A DNA stretch of 64,000 bases from Hyphomicrobiales bacterium. Lineage in GTDB: Bacteria > Pseudomonadota > Alphaproteobacteria > Rhizobiales > Rhizobiaceae. The position numbers and the translations under genes were made by a program. The number at the start of each line of letters is the position of its first letter. Position 1 is the stretch's first letter. The notes below the pieces were generated by a model. It was not told the origin of the DNA, made no database searches, and saw only the letters and a program-made list of their open reading frames with translations. Shown here piece after piece: positions 26,412-35,806 of this stretch. The DNA is taken from NCBI GenBank assembly GCA_900468625.1, contig UBUL01000002.1, positions 61,407-125,406 on the forward strand, given 5' to 3'.

Positions 26412-27314
26412 ATGGACCTGCTTTCCGACATCCTGTCTCTTCTGAAACCTGTGAACTACATGTCGGCCGGTTTCGATGGCGGCGGAGATTGGGCAGTTGT
26501 GTTCCCTGACCAAACCGACACCATAAAGTGCGCCAATATAGTCAAGGGTGCTTGCTGGCTGACGGTAGAAGGCGTCGATCAACCTCTAAGGCTAGAAACC
26601 GGTGATTGCTTCATTCTGCCGAGAGGCCAAACCTTTCATCTGGCGAGCAAGCTCGACGCCGATCCAGCCCAGGCGGAGGACGTCTTCGGTGGTGCAAAAT
26701 ACGGCGGCGTCGTCACCTGGAACGGTGGCGGTGACATCTTCATCGTCAGCAGCCGTTTCTCCGTCTCACAACAGCGCTTTGGCATGCTCCTGAACCTCTT
26801 GCCGTTCATCGTGCACATTCGTCGCGAGGCTAACCAGGGAGAGTTGCGATGGCTCGTGGAGCGCATGATGCAGGAGTTGCAGATCCCCAGCCCCGGCAGC
26901 CTGCTCAGCCTCCAGCATCTCGCCCATATGATTCTTCTGCAGGCTTTGCGACGACATCTTGACCGCGCTGACGCTGGACTGCTCAAGGCGTTGGCCGATG
27001 AAAAACTGAACGTTGCCATATCGGCTATGCATGAAAATCCCGCCTTCAATTGGACCGTCCAGGAGCTTGCGGATCTAGCGGGCATGTCCCGCTCAATCTT
27101 CGCAGAAAGGTTCAAGGACACGGTAGGCACGGCCCCAATAGATTATCTCATCCGCTGGCGCATGCTTCTCGCCAGTGACCGACTGACCAACGCGAGTGAA
27201 CCAATATCGGCAATCGCATATTCATTGGGCTACGATTCCGAAGGCGCGTTCAGCACTGCGTTTAAACGCGTCATGGGTCGCTCGCCTAGGCAATATGGCC
27301 GGGCGCACGCCTGA
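26412..27314 (+). CDS. AraC-family transcriptional regulator with cupin sensor
   Basis: A 300-residue regulator. The N-terminal half is a Cupin_6/AraC_binding-type domain (KGACWLTVEGVDQPLRLETG, then DCFILPRGQTF) that senses a small molecule; the C-terminal half has two helix-turn-helix motifs (WTVQELADLAGMSRSIFAER and ISAIAYSLGYDSEGAFSTAF) and the family ending FKRVMGRSPRQY. The ATG at 26412 (MDLLSDILSLLKP) matches the canonical N-terminus of this group, so upstream codons are rejected. Divergent from the epimerase gene. Confidence 0.9.
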   Translation: MDLLSDILSLLKPVNYMSAGFDGGGDWAVVFPDQTDTIKCANIVKGACWLTVEGVDQPLRLETGDCFILPRGQTFHLASKLDADPAQAEDVFGGAKYGGVVTWNGGGDIFIVSSRFSVSQQRFGMLLNLLPFIVHIRREANQGELRWLVERMMQELQIPSPGSLLSLQHLAHMILLQALRRHLDRADAGLLKALADEKLNVAISAMHENPAFNWTVQELADLAGMSRSIFAERFKDTVGTAPIDYLIRWRMLLASDRLTNASEPISAIAYSLGYDSEGAFSTAFKRVMGRSPRQYGRAHA

Positions 27315-27643
27315 TATCGACTTCGGAAAATGGCTGATCGGTGAGCTGCCCGAGCGCAGGGCTCCACCTTCAACAGGCCGAGCAGGCAGCTATATCCACG
27401 GTGAGACCTGTCCGTCGTAAGCGAAGAGACACGTTCTATGCGGTCTACGGGATCGGACGCGGCTTCCTCTCCTTCGCCATCTCACCTACGCCAGCAATCC
27501 CGCCTATGTGTACGCAAGAGCGCGAAACCACCGCATGGCGTCTGAAAGGATACTCCAGTATCGGGACCAATCGACTTCTATCGGCTCACAGCAGTGGTAG
27601 GGCGTAAGATGGGTGTTTTTGGATAGGCCCGGATAGGCGAAAA
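27315..27643. other. 329-bp intergenic region before guaA end, no supported gene
   Basis: Between the AraC gene and the convergent guaA stop codon. Short open frames occur but have no convincing ribosome binding site or recognisable product, and there is no strong terminator for either gene. It marks the right edge of the variable-looking block at 18.6-27.3 kb and could be a recombination scar. Confidence 0.4.
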
Positions 27644-29206
27644 TCACTCCCACTCGATCGTGCCGGGCGGCTTCGAGGTGACATCGTAGACCACGCGGTT
27701 GATGCCGCGGACTTCGTTGATGATGCGGGTGGCGGCGCGGCCCAGGAATTCCATGTCGTAGTGATAGAAATCCGCGGTCATGCCGTCGACGGAGGTGACG
27801 GCGCGTAGCGCACAGACGAATTCGTAGGTGCGGCCGTCGCCCATGACGCCGACGGTCTGAACCGGAAGCAGCACGGCGAAGGCCTGCCAGATCGCGTCGT
27901 AGAGGCCTGCCTTGCGGATTTCGTCGAGATAGATGGCGTCGGCTTCGCGCAGGATTTCCAGCTTCTCGCGGGTGATGCCGCCGGGGCAGCGGATCGCGAG
28001 GCCGGGGCCGGGGAAGGGGTGGCGGCCGATGAAGCTGTCGGGCAGGCCGAGCTCCTTGCCGAGCACCCGCACTTCGTCCTTGAAGAGTTCGCGTAGCGGC
28101 TCGACGAGCTGCATCTTCATGCGCTCCGGCAGTCCGCCGACATTGTGATGCGACTTGATGGTGACCGAAGGCCCGCCGGTGAAGGAAACGCTCTCGATGA
28201 CATCGGGATAGAGCGTGCCCTGGCCGAGGAAATCGGCGCCGCCGAGCTTCTTGGCTTCTTCCTCGAAAGTCTCGATGAAGAGCCGGCCGATGATCTTGCG
28301 CTTGGTCTCGGGGTCGGAAACCCCCTCGAGTTCGCCGATGAAGCGGTCGGAAGCATCGACATGCAGGAGATGCAGATTGTAGTGCTCGCGGAACATGGCG
28401 ACGACATTGGCCGCCTCGTCCTTGCGCATCAGGCCATGGTCGACGAGGATGCAGGTCAGCTGGTCGCCGACGGCCTCGTGGATCAGCAGCGCGGCAACGG
28501 AGGAATCGACGCCGCCGGACAGAGCGCAGATGACGCGCTTGTCGCCGACCTGATCGCGGATCGCCTGAACCGCCTTGGCGCGATAGGCCGACATCGACCA
28601 GTCGCCCTTGATGCCGGCGATGTTATGAATGAAGTTGCCGATCAGCTTGGCGCCGTCGGGCGTATGCACGACTTCCGGGTGGAACTGCACGCCGTAATAT
28701 TTGCGCTTCTCGTCGGCGATGAAGGCGTAAGGCGCGTTCGAGGAGGTGGCGACCACTTCGAAACCTTCCGGCAGCGCGGTGACGCGGTCGCCATGGCTCA
28801 TCCAGACCTGATGGCGCGAACCGTTCGACCACAGCCCTTCGAAGAGAGCACAATCCTTGTCGACTTCCAGGAAGGCGCGGCCGAATTCGCGATGATGGCC
28901 GCTCTCGACCTTGCCGCCGAGCTGCATGCACATGGTCTGCTGGCCGTAGCAGATGCCGAAGACCGGGATGCCGCTGTCGAAGATGATCTGCGGCGCTCGC
29001 GGCGAGCCTTCGTCCACGGTCGAGGCCGGGCTGCCGGACAGGATCACGGCCTTCGGCTGCAGCCGCTTGAAGCCGGCTTCGGCAGATTGAAAGGGAACGA
29101 TTTCGCAGTAGACGCCTGCTTCGCGCACACGCCGCGCGATGAGCTGCGTCACCTGGCTGCCAAAATCGACGATGAGAACGGTGTCTGGATGTGCTGTCTG
29201 GGTCAT
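27644..29206 (-). CDS. guaA: GMP synthase (glutamine-hydrolysing)
   Basis: A 520-residue cytoplasmic enzyme converting XMP to GMP with ATP and glutamine, the last step of guanine nucleotide synthesis. The class I glutamine amidotransferase domain has C86 in GICYGQQ and H176-P-E178 in VQFHPEV; the ATP-pyrophosphatase domain has the PP-loop SGGVDSS (230-236); the C-terminal dimerisation domain ends [11 protein letters not shown], the invariant family tail. Length is standard. It lies upstream of no other gene on its strand; the gap of 104 bases to the nucleosidase gene may contain its promoter. Confidence 0.98.
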   Translation of the reverse strand: MTQTAHPDTVLIVDFGSQVTQLIARRVREAGVYCEIVPFQSAEAGFKRLQPKAVILSGSPASTVDEGSPRAPQIIFDSGIPVFGICYGQQTMCMQLGGKVESGHHREFGRAFLEVDKDCALFEGLWSNGSRHQVWMSHGDRVTALPEGFEVVATSSNAPYAFIADEKRKYYGVQFHPEVVHTPDGAKLIGNFIHNIAGIKGDWSMSAYRAKAVQAIRDQVGDKRVICALSGGVDSSVAALLIHEAVGDQLTCILVDHGLMRKDEAANVVAMFREHYNLHLLHVDASDRFIGELEGVSDPETKRKIIGRLFIETFEEEAKKLGGADFLGQGTLYPDVIESVSFTGGPSVTIKSHHNVGGLPERMKMQLVEPLRELFKDEVRVLGKELGLPDSFIGRHPFPGPGLAIRCPGGITREKLEILREADAIYLDEIRKAGLYDAIWQAFAVLLPVQTVGVMGDGRTYEFVCALRAVTSVDGMTADFYHYDMEFLGRAATRIINEVRGINRVVYDVTSKPPGTIEWE

Positions 29207-29310
29207 GGCGAGCCTTTAATGAAAAGCGCTTTCCCTGGCAATCGGGCAAATCACGCACGCGGTGATTTTATTGTCCCGATTGTCCTTACTTATGCTTGGC
29301 CTACGGCCTC

Positions 29311-29952
29311 TCAGAACCAGAATACCCCGTCTTCCAGTGCCGTAAACAGTCCGTCGACGGCATAGGAGAGCTTGCGGTCGATCACATGCAGATATTCGGT
29401 CCAGTCGGAGATGTGCTGAAGTTCGACCTTCCCGTCGGAAATTCCGCGCAGGCCGATCAGCGGCAGGCTGTAGGTCTGGCAGGCGCGCAGCACGGCGAAA
29501 GTTTCCATATCGACCATGTCGGTGCCGATGCGTTCATAAGCTTCCAAGCCGGAGATGATGTTGGCGCCCGTCGAAAGGCTGCCCTCGGCAATGGTGGGGA
29601 TGCGCAGCGGCAATTCGATCGTTGCCGGCAGATCGAGGAAGGGCGTGCGGCCCCTCTCGAAGCCGAGCGGCGAGGCATCCATGTCGCGGTAGGATACCGA
29701 GGTCACCTGGTAGACTTCCGTCTGCTCCAGCTTGGCGGAGCCGGCCGAGCCGAGCGAAACCACGAGATCTGGAAGATCGCCTTGCGCCTCCAGCTGGCCG
29801 ATGGCGCGGGTGAGCGTGATCGCCGCTTCGACAGGGCCGACGCCCGTCATCAGCGGATCGATACGCGAGCGCAGGAAGGGTCCGTACTCGGCTTCGGCCG
29901 CCATCACGAACAGGATCGATTTGCCCGACACCCGCTTCAATTCGAATTTCAT
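29311..29952 (-). CDS. 5'-methylthioadenosine/S-adenosylhomocysteine nucleosidase-like protein
   Basis: A 213-residue nucleoside phosphorylase/hydrolase-fold protein. FVMAAEAEYG near the N-terminus carries the catalytic-type glutamate of MTA/SAH nucleosidases, GVGPVEAA is the glycine-rich loop, VSLGSAGS the base-binding strand and DMVDMETFAVLRAC contains the ribose-binding MxxE. A late aspartate in RGISDGK completes the catalytic set. It should cleave MTA or SAH to adenine and the thioribose product. It overlaps the upstream thioesterase gene by four bases (ATGA), so they are coupled. Confidence 0.88.
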   Translation of the reverse strand: MKFELKRVSGKSILFVMAAEAEYGPFLRSRIDPLMTGVGPVEAAITLTRAIGQLEAQGDLPDLVVSLGSAGSAKLEQTEVYQVTSVSYRDMDASPLGFERGRTPFLDLPATIELPLRIPTIAEGSLSTGANIISGLEAYERIGTDMVDMETFAVLRACQTYSLPLIGLRGISDGKVELQHISDWTEYLHVIDRKLSYAVDGLFTALEDGVFWF

Positions 29953-30410
29953 CCGCTAATTCCCTCTCTGCCCCGGATGACCATCATCGTTCCCGTCATC
30001 GAGGCAATCAGTTTGGCCGGCCCGTCGCCGATGGCGTAGCCGCGGCCGTCGGCGACGATGATCGTCGTGCCGGGCTTGGTAACATCGCCACGAAACAGGA
30101 AGCGCTCGCCGCGCCCCGGCGACATCAGGTTGACCTTGAATTCGATCGTAAGGATGGATGCAGAGGGATCGATGACGCTGTAGGCGGCAAAGCCGCAGGC
30201 CGAATCCAGCGCGGCGGCAATGATGCCGGCGTGCAGGATGCCATGTTGCTGCGTCAGCTTGATATCGAAGGGCAGCTCTATCTCGACCGTACCGTGCTCG
30301 ACACGCGTCAGTTCCGCGCCGATCGTCGCCATCGCTGCCTGCCGTGCGAAGCTCGTTCGGATACGGCTCCGAAAATCGCCATTGGTCCCCGTCTCGTCTG
30401 CCCCTGTCAT
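29949..30410 (-). CDS. PaaI-type hotdog thioesterase
   Basis: A 153-residue hotdog-fold acyl-CoA thioesterase of the PaaI/YigI group. The motif QHGILHAGIIAAALDSACG includes the HG(x)xHxG active loop and catalytic acidic residue; IEFKVNLMSPGRG is the central beta strand. It probably clears small or aromatic acyl-CoAs in the cytoplasm. AAGGGGA precedes the ATG at 30410, preferred over 30461. It overlaps the MTA/SAH nucleosidase gene by four bases, the only hint of pathway, and no substrate can be named. Confidence 0.85.
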   Translation of the reverse strand: MTGADETGTNGDFRSRIRTSFARQAAMATIGAELTRVEHGTVEIELPFDIKLTQQHGILHAGIIAAALDSACGFAAYSVIDPSASILTIEFKVNLMSPGRGERFLFRGDVTKPGTTIIVADGRGYAIGDGPAKLIASMTGTMMVIRGREGISG

Positions 30411-30535
30411 GCCGTCCCCTTTCGCGGGTGCGAAATTGGCACGGAGAGGCCGTTTGGACAAGGGACATCTATCGCGAAAGAAAACCTTTTGAACGCCGCC
30501 ACTGAGTCTCCTTGAGGCATCGATGGCGAATCTGT

Positions 30536-31627
30536 CTAGGCTGGCCGCTTGATCGTGACGATATGCTGGTCCCAGGCGACATCGCTGTGCGAGCCGAGGA
30601 AATCACCGTCATAGGAGGAAACGGCAAAGCCATGCTGAGCCGGTGCGATCCCGGCTGCATCGGCGACGCTTTCCACCTTCAGCACCTTGCCGGTCCTGGC
30701 ATCCAGCGTCACCGAGGTCCCCTCGACCGGCGATGTCACGCCGACGAGGTTTTCGGCGCGATTGACGGCAATCGCGCCGACGTAATTGCCGAGCGCCCGC
30801 GTCGTATCGTCGGGGAGCGTGACGAAGCTCAGGCTCTCGCCCCGCACGAAGTGGCCGACGAGCGGCGGCAAGTCGTTGCGGTGGCCCTCATACTGGCAGG
30901 CGAACCAGACCCGGCCGCTGGCATCGATATCGACATGGCGCGTCGAGACGTGGGCATATTGCGCCGGCAGCGTGTGTTTCTCGATCAGCCGGCCGCTGGC
31001 GGCGTCGATCAGCGTCAGCGACGGTTCCATGTGGTCGAGGTTGAGCTTGGTGCGGCCGAAATCCGGATGGGTCTCGATGCCGCCATTGGCGACAATCAGA
31101 TACCTGCCATCATCCGAAACCGTCATATCGTGCGGGCCGACGCCATAGGTCTCGTATTCGCCGATGCGGGCGAAGCGGTTGCCGCTGTCATAAAGCCCGA
31201 TGATGCCGCGGTTGTTGTCGAAATCGTTCTCGCTGGCATAAAGCAGCCTGCCATCGGGCGAAAACGTGCCATGCCCGTAGAAATGCCGGCCCTCCTCGGC
31301 GGAAATGACGATGGGCTCGGCCTTGTTCCAGGGGTCGAAGATCATCGCATAGGTGCCGGGGCGGCGCGCAAAGGCGACGGTCTTGCCGGTCGCCTTCGAA
31401 AAGGCCATGCCATGCGCGCGGGCGGGCAGGGCGACCTGATCGACGATGCGCCCCTGTTCCGTCACCGTGGCGACGGCAAACGAACCGTCTGCTCTCCGGA
31501 TGCCCGAGGCGTAGACAGCATCGGCCCGCTCCAGCGCCATCAAGGCACCGGGCTTCAGCGTCGCGAGGAAGGTCAGCCCCGCAGCTTTGACGAAGGCTCT
31601 CCGATCGATGAGGCCGCTGCGTATCAC
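30536..31627 (-). CDS. DUF1513 protein of the imelysin iron locus
   Basis: A 363-residue protein beginning with a twin-arginine-like signal (DRRAFVKAAGLTFLATL). The mature part looks like a seven-bladed beta-propeller of the DUF1513 family (repeated DGRLLYASEND, DGRYLIVANGG, SGRVWFACQ). DUF1513 genes regularly end imelysin/di-heme-oxidoreductase operons, so a role in periplasmic iron handling is inferred. Translation starts at GTG 31627 with GGAGA seven bases upstream; the previous gene's stop is two bases away, so it is the last gene of the operon. Confidence 0.85.
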   Translation of the reverse strand: MIRSGLIDRRAFVKAAGLTFLATLKPGALMALERADAVYASGIRRADGSFAVATVTEQGRIVDQVALPARAHGMAFSKATGKTVAFARRPGTYAMIFDPWNKAEPIVISAEEGRHFYGHGTFSPDGRLLYASENDFDNNRGIIGLYDSGNRFARIGEYETYGVGPHDMTVSDDGRYLIVANGGIETHPDFGRTKLNLDHMEPSLTLIDAASGRLIEKHTLPAQYAHVSTRHVDIDASGRVWFACQYEGHRNDLPPLVGHFVRGESLSFVTLPDDTTRALGNYVGAIAVNRAENLVGVTSPVEGTSVTLDARTGKVLKVESVADAAGIAPAQHGFAVSSYDGDFLGSHSDVAWDQHIVTIKRPA

Positions 31628-31629
31628 GC

Positions 31630-32841
31630 TCAGTCTCCGTCTGCGAAGGAGAAGCCGGCCGAGAGGCCGATGGCGCCGCCGTACGCGTCGCTGAAGCTGG
31701 TGGCGAGGTCGCGGCTGACGGAGAGCAGCTTGTCGATCTTGGTGCGCTCCGCATCGTTGCCGATGGCCGCCTCGATATCCGGATTGATTGATGGCGCCGT
31801 CGTTGCAAGCTCGTTCAGAAGGCTATCGATCTTCGTGGCGACCGCGTGCTTGTCCGATGGCAGCAGGCTTGCCATGTCGGCTTTTTCCCAGAGTGCCTTC
31901 AGGCCTTCGATATTGCCTGACAACGAGGTCCAGGTATTGGCCGAGCGCCAGTAGATCGCCATCTTTGGCCGTGCCGTTGCCTGATCGCCCTTGTAAAAGG
32001 TCTCCAGCCGCCGGTCGCGGACATTGGCCGCCCCATGCACCAGGATTCCGAGCAGTGCCGTCACGGCCTCCTTGTTGTCCATGAAATCATCGCTGGATTT
32101 GCCCGGAAACTTCCAGGATGTCTGCACCCCGCCGGGGGCATCCCATTCCTCGGCGATTTCCCTGGCGGTGTTTTCGATATTGCCGGCAACGGCCGCACCA
32201 TAGCGGCAACGGAAACTCTGCTTCTCCTTGCCCAAAACGTCCGAACCGCTGCCGAAGAGCACATATTCCAGCGCCGTCATGCTCATCAGCGCCACGCTCT
32301 TGCCGGCGACGGCCTCGACCGTCGTGTCCTGCTCGTCCGCCTTGGCGATCAGCGCCTGCACCTGCTTGAGGCCGACGCCCTTGCGGTCGGGATAGAAAAG
32401 GATGTGCTCGAAGCGGTTCTTTTCGATGATCGGGCCGGTATCGACGATCTCGATGCGCGACCAGCTCTTCACCGTATCGCCGAAGGCTGATTTGGCGCCG
32501 GAAAGCGTTGCATCGGTGGGATCGGCACAAAGCGCCTTCATCGCGACGGTCAGTTTCGAGGCGGAGTCATGCATGGCACGGTAGCCGGGGCGGATTACGT
32601 CATCCACCGCCTTCTGCAGCACGGCTGGCGCGGCGGCCTCGTTCAGGCCGGCGCCAGTGGTCGTCGCATCCTCGGCATGAGCAGGCAGGGCCACGACGGT
32701 AAGCAGCAGGCTGGCGGCCAGAGCAATTCCAGCAAAAGTGCGCAGCGGTTTTGCGTCCGGAATTGCATGAAAACAATGGGAGGGAGCATTTGCGTGACTC
32801 CGTTTAGAGCGGAAATGCTCCGGGTGTTTCCAGTGGCGCAT
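31630..32841 (-). CDS. Second imelysin-family periplasmic protein
   Basis: A 403-residue precursor of the imelysin (M75 peptidase-like) family, proposed to bind metal in the periplasm. The mature protein starts near EDATTTGAGLNE after cleavage at PAHA. Where most imelysins have GxHxxE, this one has MTALEYVLFG (near residue 187), so the histidine is absent. Its ATG overlaps the stop of the di-heme gene (TGATG). Residues 8-40, covering the n-region and the start of the hydrophobic core, are encoded by a RIME-like repeat, giving an unusually long n-region. It pairs with the imelysin at 34446-35735. Confidence 0.85.
   Translation of the reverse strand: MRHWKHPEHFRSKRSHANAPSHCFHAIPDAKPLRTFAGIALAASLLLTVVALPAHAEDATTTGAGLNEAAAPAVLQKAVDDVIRPGYRAMHDSASKLTVAMKALCADPTDATLSGAKSAFGDTVKSWSRIEIVDTGPIIEKNRFEHILFYPDRKGVGLKQVQALIAKADEQDTTVEAVAGKSVALMSMTALEYVLFGSGSDVLGKEKQSFRCRYGAAVAGNIENTAREIAEEWDAPGGVQTSWKFPGKSSDDFMDNKEAVTALLGILVHGAANVRDRRLETFYKGDQATARPKMAIYWRSANTWTSLSGNIEGLKALWEKADMASLLPSDKHAVATKIDSLLNELATTAPSINPDIEAAIGNDAERTKIDKLLSVSRDLATSFSDAYGGAIGLSAGFSFADGD
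32720..32822 (-). repeat. RIME-like element inside the imelysin coding sequence (copy B)
   Basis: On the plus strand AGAGCAATTCCAGCAAAAGT is followed by GCGCAGCGGTTTT and CCGGAATTG, a spacer GAAAACAATGGGAGG and a second dyad GAGCATTT...AAATGCTC. This is the same design as copy A at 15576-15680. The element is read in frame on the minus strand and encodes about residues 8-40 of the second imelysin precursor, including IPDAKPLRTFAGIAL of the signal region. Confidence 0.8.
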
Positions 32842-34430
32842 CAAAGGGACTCCAGAAAGTTGACGAGGGCTTGCCGGTCTTCCTTCGAAAGATCGGCGAA
32901 TGCGCTGCGGGCTTTTTCGGCCTCTCCTCCATGCCAGAGGATAGCTTCGGTCAAGGTGCGGGCGCGGCCGTCATGCAGATAGGCCTGCCGGCCGCTGACG
33001 GTCTGTGTCAGGCCTATACCCCAGAGAGGCGGCGTACGCCAATCGCGGCCGGATGCCACGCCCACCTGCTGCCCGTCCGACAAGCCTTCACCCATGTCAT
33101 GCAGCAGGAAATCGGAATAGGGCCAGATCAGCTGGAAGGCCTGTAGCGAATCCTTGCCGTCACTGCCCCTGATGTCGGTGCGGGTGACGAATTTCGGCGT
33201 ATGGCAGGCCACACAGCCGGAGCGGTAGAACATCTCCTTGCCATGCAGCACATCGGAGGAGCCTGTCCCGCGTCGGGCCGGTACGGCGAGATTTTCGGAA
33301 TAAAAGGTGACGAGAGGGAGCACCGGGTCCGGCGCTTCCGTATCGCCAAGGCGCTTCTGCGCGCCGGTCGGCATGCTCAGGCAACGCGTTTCCTTAGGGG
33401 TGCAGTCGCCATGGGGATTGGGACGGTCCGGCGTCGAAATGCCGATGTCGATCGAGAAGGCGTCGGCCACCTGGTCGCGCACGGTTGCATTCTGCGCTTT
33501 CCAGCCGAAACGTCCGAGTGTGAGCTGGCCGGTGCGATGATCGCGAACGATGGCGGGACGGCCGCGTATGCCGGTGCCCTTCTTATCGTCCGGGTCGGCA
33601 TTGGCCAGAATATCGGCATCCGGAATGGCTTCGATCAGGCCAAGGCCGATCATCGGCGGCGCGATGCGCGCTGAAAGCGTGATGCTGGCGTCCATCGGCC
33701 CGTAGGCGAGATCGCTGACCCCGTATTGCGGTTTACGCAAGATCACGGTCTCCCCGCCGGCAAGCGTCACCGTCTCCTCGCTATAGCTGAGGGCTATCTT
33801 CCCTTCGGCGGCAAGACCGGGAACGGCAAGATCCTGCAGCTGAGCTCCATAGGTCGAATCCGGGAAATTCAGCGCGTGAAAATCCCTGACGGCGTGCTCT
33901 TCCTCCGGCGTTGCGGCGGTCCTTGCCAGGCGCAGCACCATCGAGGTCGCGGCAGCTCCTGCTTCCTCAGGCGGATGGCCGCGCCCGTCGCGGACATGGC
34001 AGCTTTGGCAGGAGCGCGCGTTGAACAGCGGCCCGAGGCCGTCGGAAGCCTGCGTGGAAGAGGGCGCCGAGACCCAAAGCTTGCGGAAGAGGGCATTGCC
34101 CAGATGAAAATCCTGGCCCTGTTCCTGGTTCAGACTGGCGGAAGGCTTGGAGAAGATATCGCGATTGACCTTGTCGATCGCGGTCAGGGCGCCGCCCTGC
34201 ATCGCCTCATAGAGTTCGGCCTTGAGAAAATTGCCGGTTAGGCTGACAACATCGTGGACGCGCTTCAGTTCCTCGGGAGAAAGATCCGTGCGGCTGCTCG
34301 GAAAGGAGAGGATGTCGGCGGCGGCCAACGTGATCGAAAAAATCAAAAAACCCGCGGCGATAGCGGGCAAAAGGGCGCGATTGGCCGGTAAACCTGTCAT
34401 GGGTAGCGGGGTGGCAGCGCCTTTACGCAC
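32841..34430 (-). CDS. Di-heme oxidoreductase (thiol oxidoreductase-like cytochrome)
   Basis: A 529-residue exported protein with an N-terminal signal or anchor (ALLPAIAAGFLIFSITLAAA) and two c-type heme sites, CQSCH (about residues 141-145) and CVACH (about 405-409). It belongs to the COG3488 group commonly annotated as thiol oxidoreductase and found between imelysin genes. It probably transfers electrons in the periplasm, perhaps for iron redox change during uptake. The GTG at 34430 is spaced correctly from GAGGGAAGG; GTG 34436 and ATG 34400 are alternatives. Its stop overlaps the next ATG. Confidence 0.85.
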   Translation of the reverse strand: MRKGAATPLPMTGLPANRALLPAIAAGFLIFSITLAAADILSFPSSRTDLSPEELKRVHDVVSLTGNFLKAELYEAMQGGALTAIDKVNRDIFSKPSASLNQEQGQDFHLGNALFRKLWVSAPSSTQASDGLGPLFNARSCQSCHVRDGRGHPPEEAGAAATSMVLRLARTAATPEEEHAVRDFHALNFPDSTYGAQLQDLAVPGLAAEGKIALSYSEETVTLAGGETVILRKPQYGVSDLAYGPMDASITLSARIAPPMIGLGLIEAIPDADILANADPDDKKGTGIRGRPAIVRDHRTGQLTLGRFGWKAQNATVRDQVADAFSIDIGISTPDRPNPHGDCTPKETRCLSMPTGAQKRLGDTEAPDPVLPLVTFYSENLAVPARRGTGSSDVLHGKEMFYRSGCVACHTPKFVTRTDIRGSDGKDSLQAFQLIWPYSDFLLHDMGEGLSDGQQVGVASGRDWRTPPLWGIGLTQTVSGRQAYLHDGRARTLTEAILWHGGEAEKARSAFADLSKEDRQALVNFLESL

Positions 34431-34445
34431 TGCCACCTTCCCTCA

Positions 34446-35735
34446 TTATTTCTTCTTGAAGACGGAGTTCGGGTTGTCCAGACTGTCCGAACCTTCGAGC
34501 TTGATCGCGCCGAGATCGAGAGCGGCGATCACGCGCTGGATGCTCTTCGTCTGGTCGAGCAGGCCGTCGATGGCCTTCTGGATGGTGGCATTGCCTTCCT
34601 TGTTGCCCTCGGCAATCATCTGGTCGTATTTCTCGACCGTCTCGCCGCGATGCACCAGCGCCTTCATGGCATCGAGCGTGGTGTCGAGCTTGCCTTCCAT
34701 CTCCTTGTCGAGCGCCGGGTCCTTGGCCTTGACCAGATCATGCAGCGACGGACCCTTCATCCTGGTGCCGTCGATGCGGGTGTAGTTGCCGTTATAGGCA
34801 GACGCGATGCCGATGGCGTCGCCGTTATGCTCGTTATAGGTATTGTCGGAGAAGCAATCCTGCTCTTCTTCCGGATCGTGCAGCAGCAGGCCGAGCTTCA
34901 TGCGTTCGCCGGCAACTTCGCCATAGGAGAGCGAGCCCATGCCGGTCAGGATGGCGGTGAGGCCAGCCTTCGGATCGGCTTCGACATGCTTTGTGGCTTC
35001 GCCTTCCGGCGCCCACTTGTCCGCCATGTCCTTCAGGTCGGCAACAAGCAGCGCCGAAGCGGACTTCAGATATTCGGCGCGGCGGTCGCAATTGCCATGC
35101 GTGCAATTCTTCGGATCGTAGTCGGTGGCCGGGCGTTCGCCGGCACCCGGTCCGGTGCCGTGCAGGTCCTGCCCCCAGAGCAGGAATTCGACGGCATGAT
35201 AGCCGGTCGCGACATTGGCTTCGACACCGCCGGCCTTGTGTAGCGTACCCGACAGGAATTCCGGCGTCAGATGCGAGGCATCGATATCCTTGCCGTTGAT
35301 CTTGATCGTCTTGTTGGCGATGACGTTCGCGACATAGAGTGCGTTTTCGTCGCTTTCCGTGCCGTAGGAGGCGTCCACATAGTCGATCAGGCCTTCGTCC
35401 AGTGGCCAGGAGTTCACCTGGCCTTCCCAGTCGTCGACGATCGGATTGCCGAAGCGATAGACTTCCGTCTGCGCGTAGGGAACGCGAGCCTTGATCCAGG
35501 CCGCGCGTGCCGCCTTCAGCGTCTTGTCGCTGGGCTCGGCGAGCAAAGCGTCGATCGCCTTGTCGAGTGACTGCGCCGCCGTCAGCGCGTCCTGATATTT
35601 GGCATGCGCCAGTTTTGTGTAATGCTTGAGGACGGCGGCCGGCTCCGGAGTGTCGGCAAAAGCAGGTAGGCCGGATGCGGCCGTCGCGGTAATGGCCACC
35701 GCAAGCGCGGCGCCGAAATTGATCTTCAGTTTCAT
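34446..35735 (-). CDS. irpA: Imelysin-family periplasmic iron-regulated protein (IrpA-like)
   Basis: A 429-residue precursor with a Sec signal peptide (MKLKINFGAALAVAITATAA, cleavage near PAFA) and an imelysin/M75 domain. The family GxHxxE motif is present as GYHAVEFLLWGQD (near residues 176-188), and the later EEEQDCFSDNT block matches IrpA-type proteins. It is thought to bind iron in the periplasm. AGGAGAGGAAC precedes the ATG at 35735, so the frame continuing to 35768 is not used. First gene of a four-gene operon; a TTGACA-like -35 and an Irr-type motif lie upstream. Confidence 0.88.
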   Translation of the reverse strand: MKLKINFGAALAVAITATAASGLPAFADTPEPAAVLKHYTKLAHAKYQDALTAAQSLDKAIDALLAEPSDKTLKAARAAWIKARVPYAQTEVYRFGNPIVDDWEGQVNSWPLDEGLIDYVDASYGTESDENALYVANVIANKTIKINGKDIDASHLTPEFLSGTLHKAGGVEANVATGYHAVEFLLWGQDLHGTGPGAGERPATDYDPKNCTHGNCDRRAEYLKSASALLVADLKDMADKWAPEGEATKHVEADPKAGLTAILTGMGSLSYGEVAGERMKLGLLLHDPEEEQDCFSDNTYNEHNGDAIGIASAYNGNYTRIDGTRMKGPSLHDLVKAKDPALDKEMEGKLDTTLDAMKALVHRGETVEKYDQMIAEGNKEGNATIQKAIDGLLDQTKSIQRVIAALDLGAIKLEGSDSLDNPNSVFKKK

Positions 35736-35806
35736 GTTCCTCTCCTGTGACGGCGGGGGCACCGTCAAAACTTGGTAATTTGTCTCATGTATGAAAAATA
35801 AACTTG

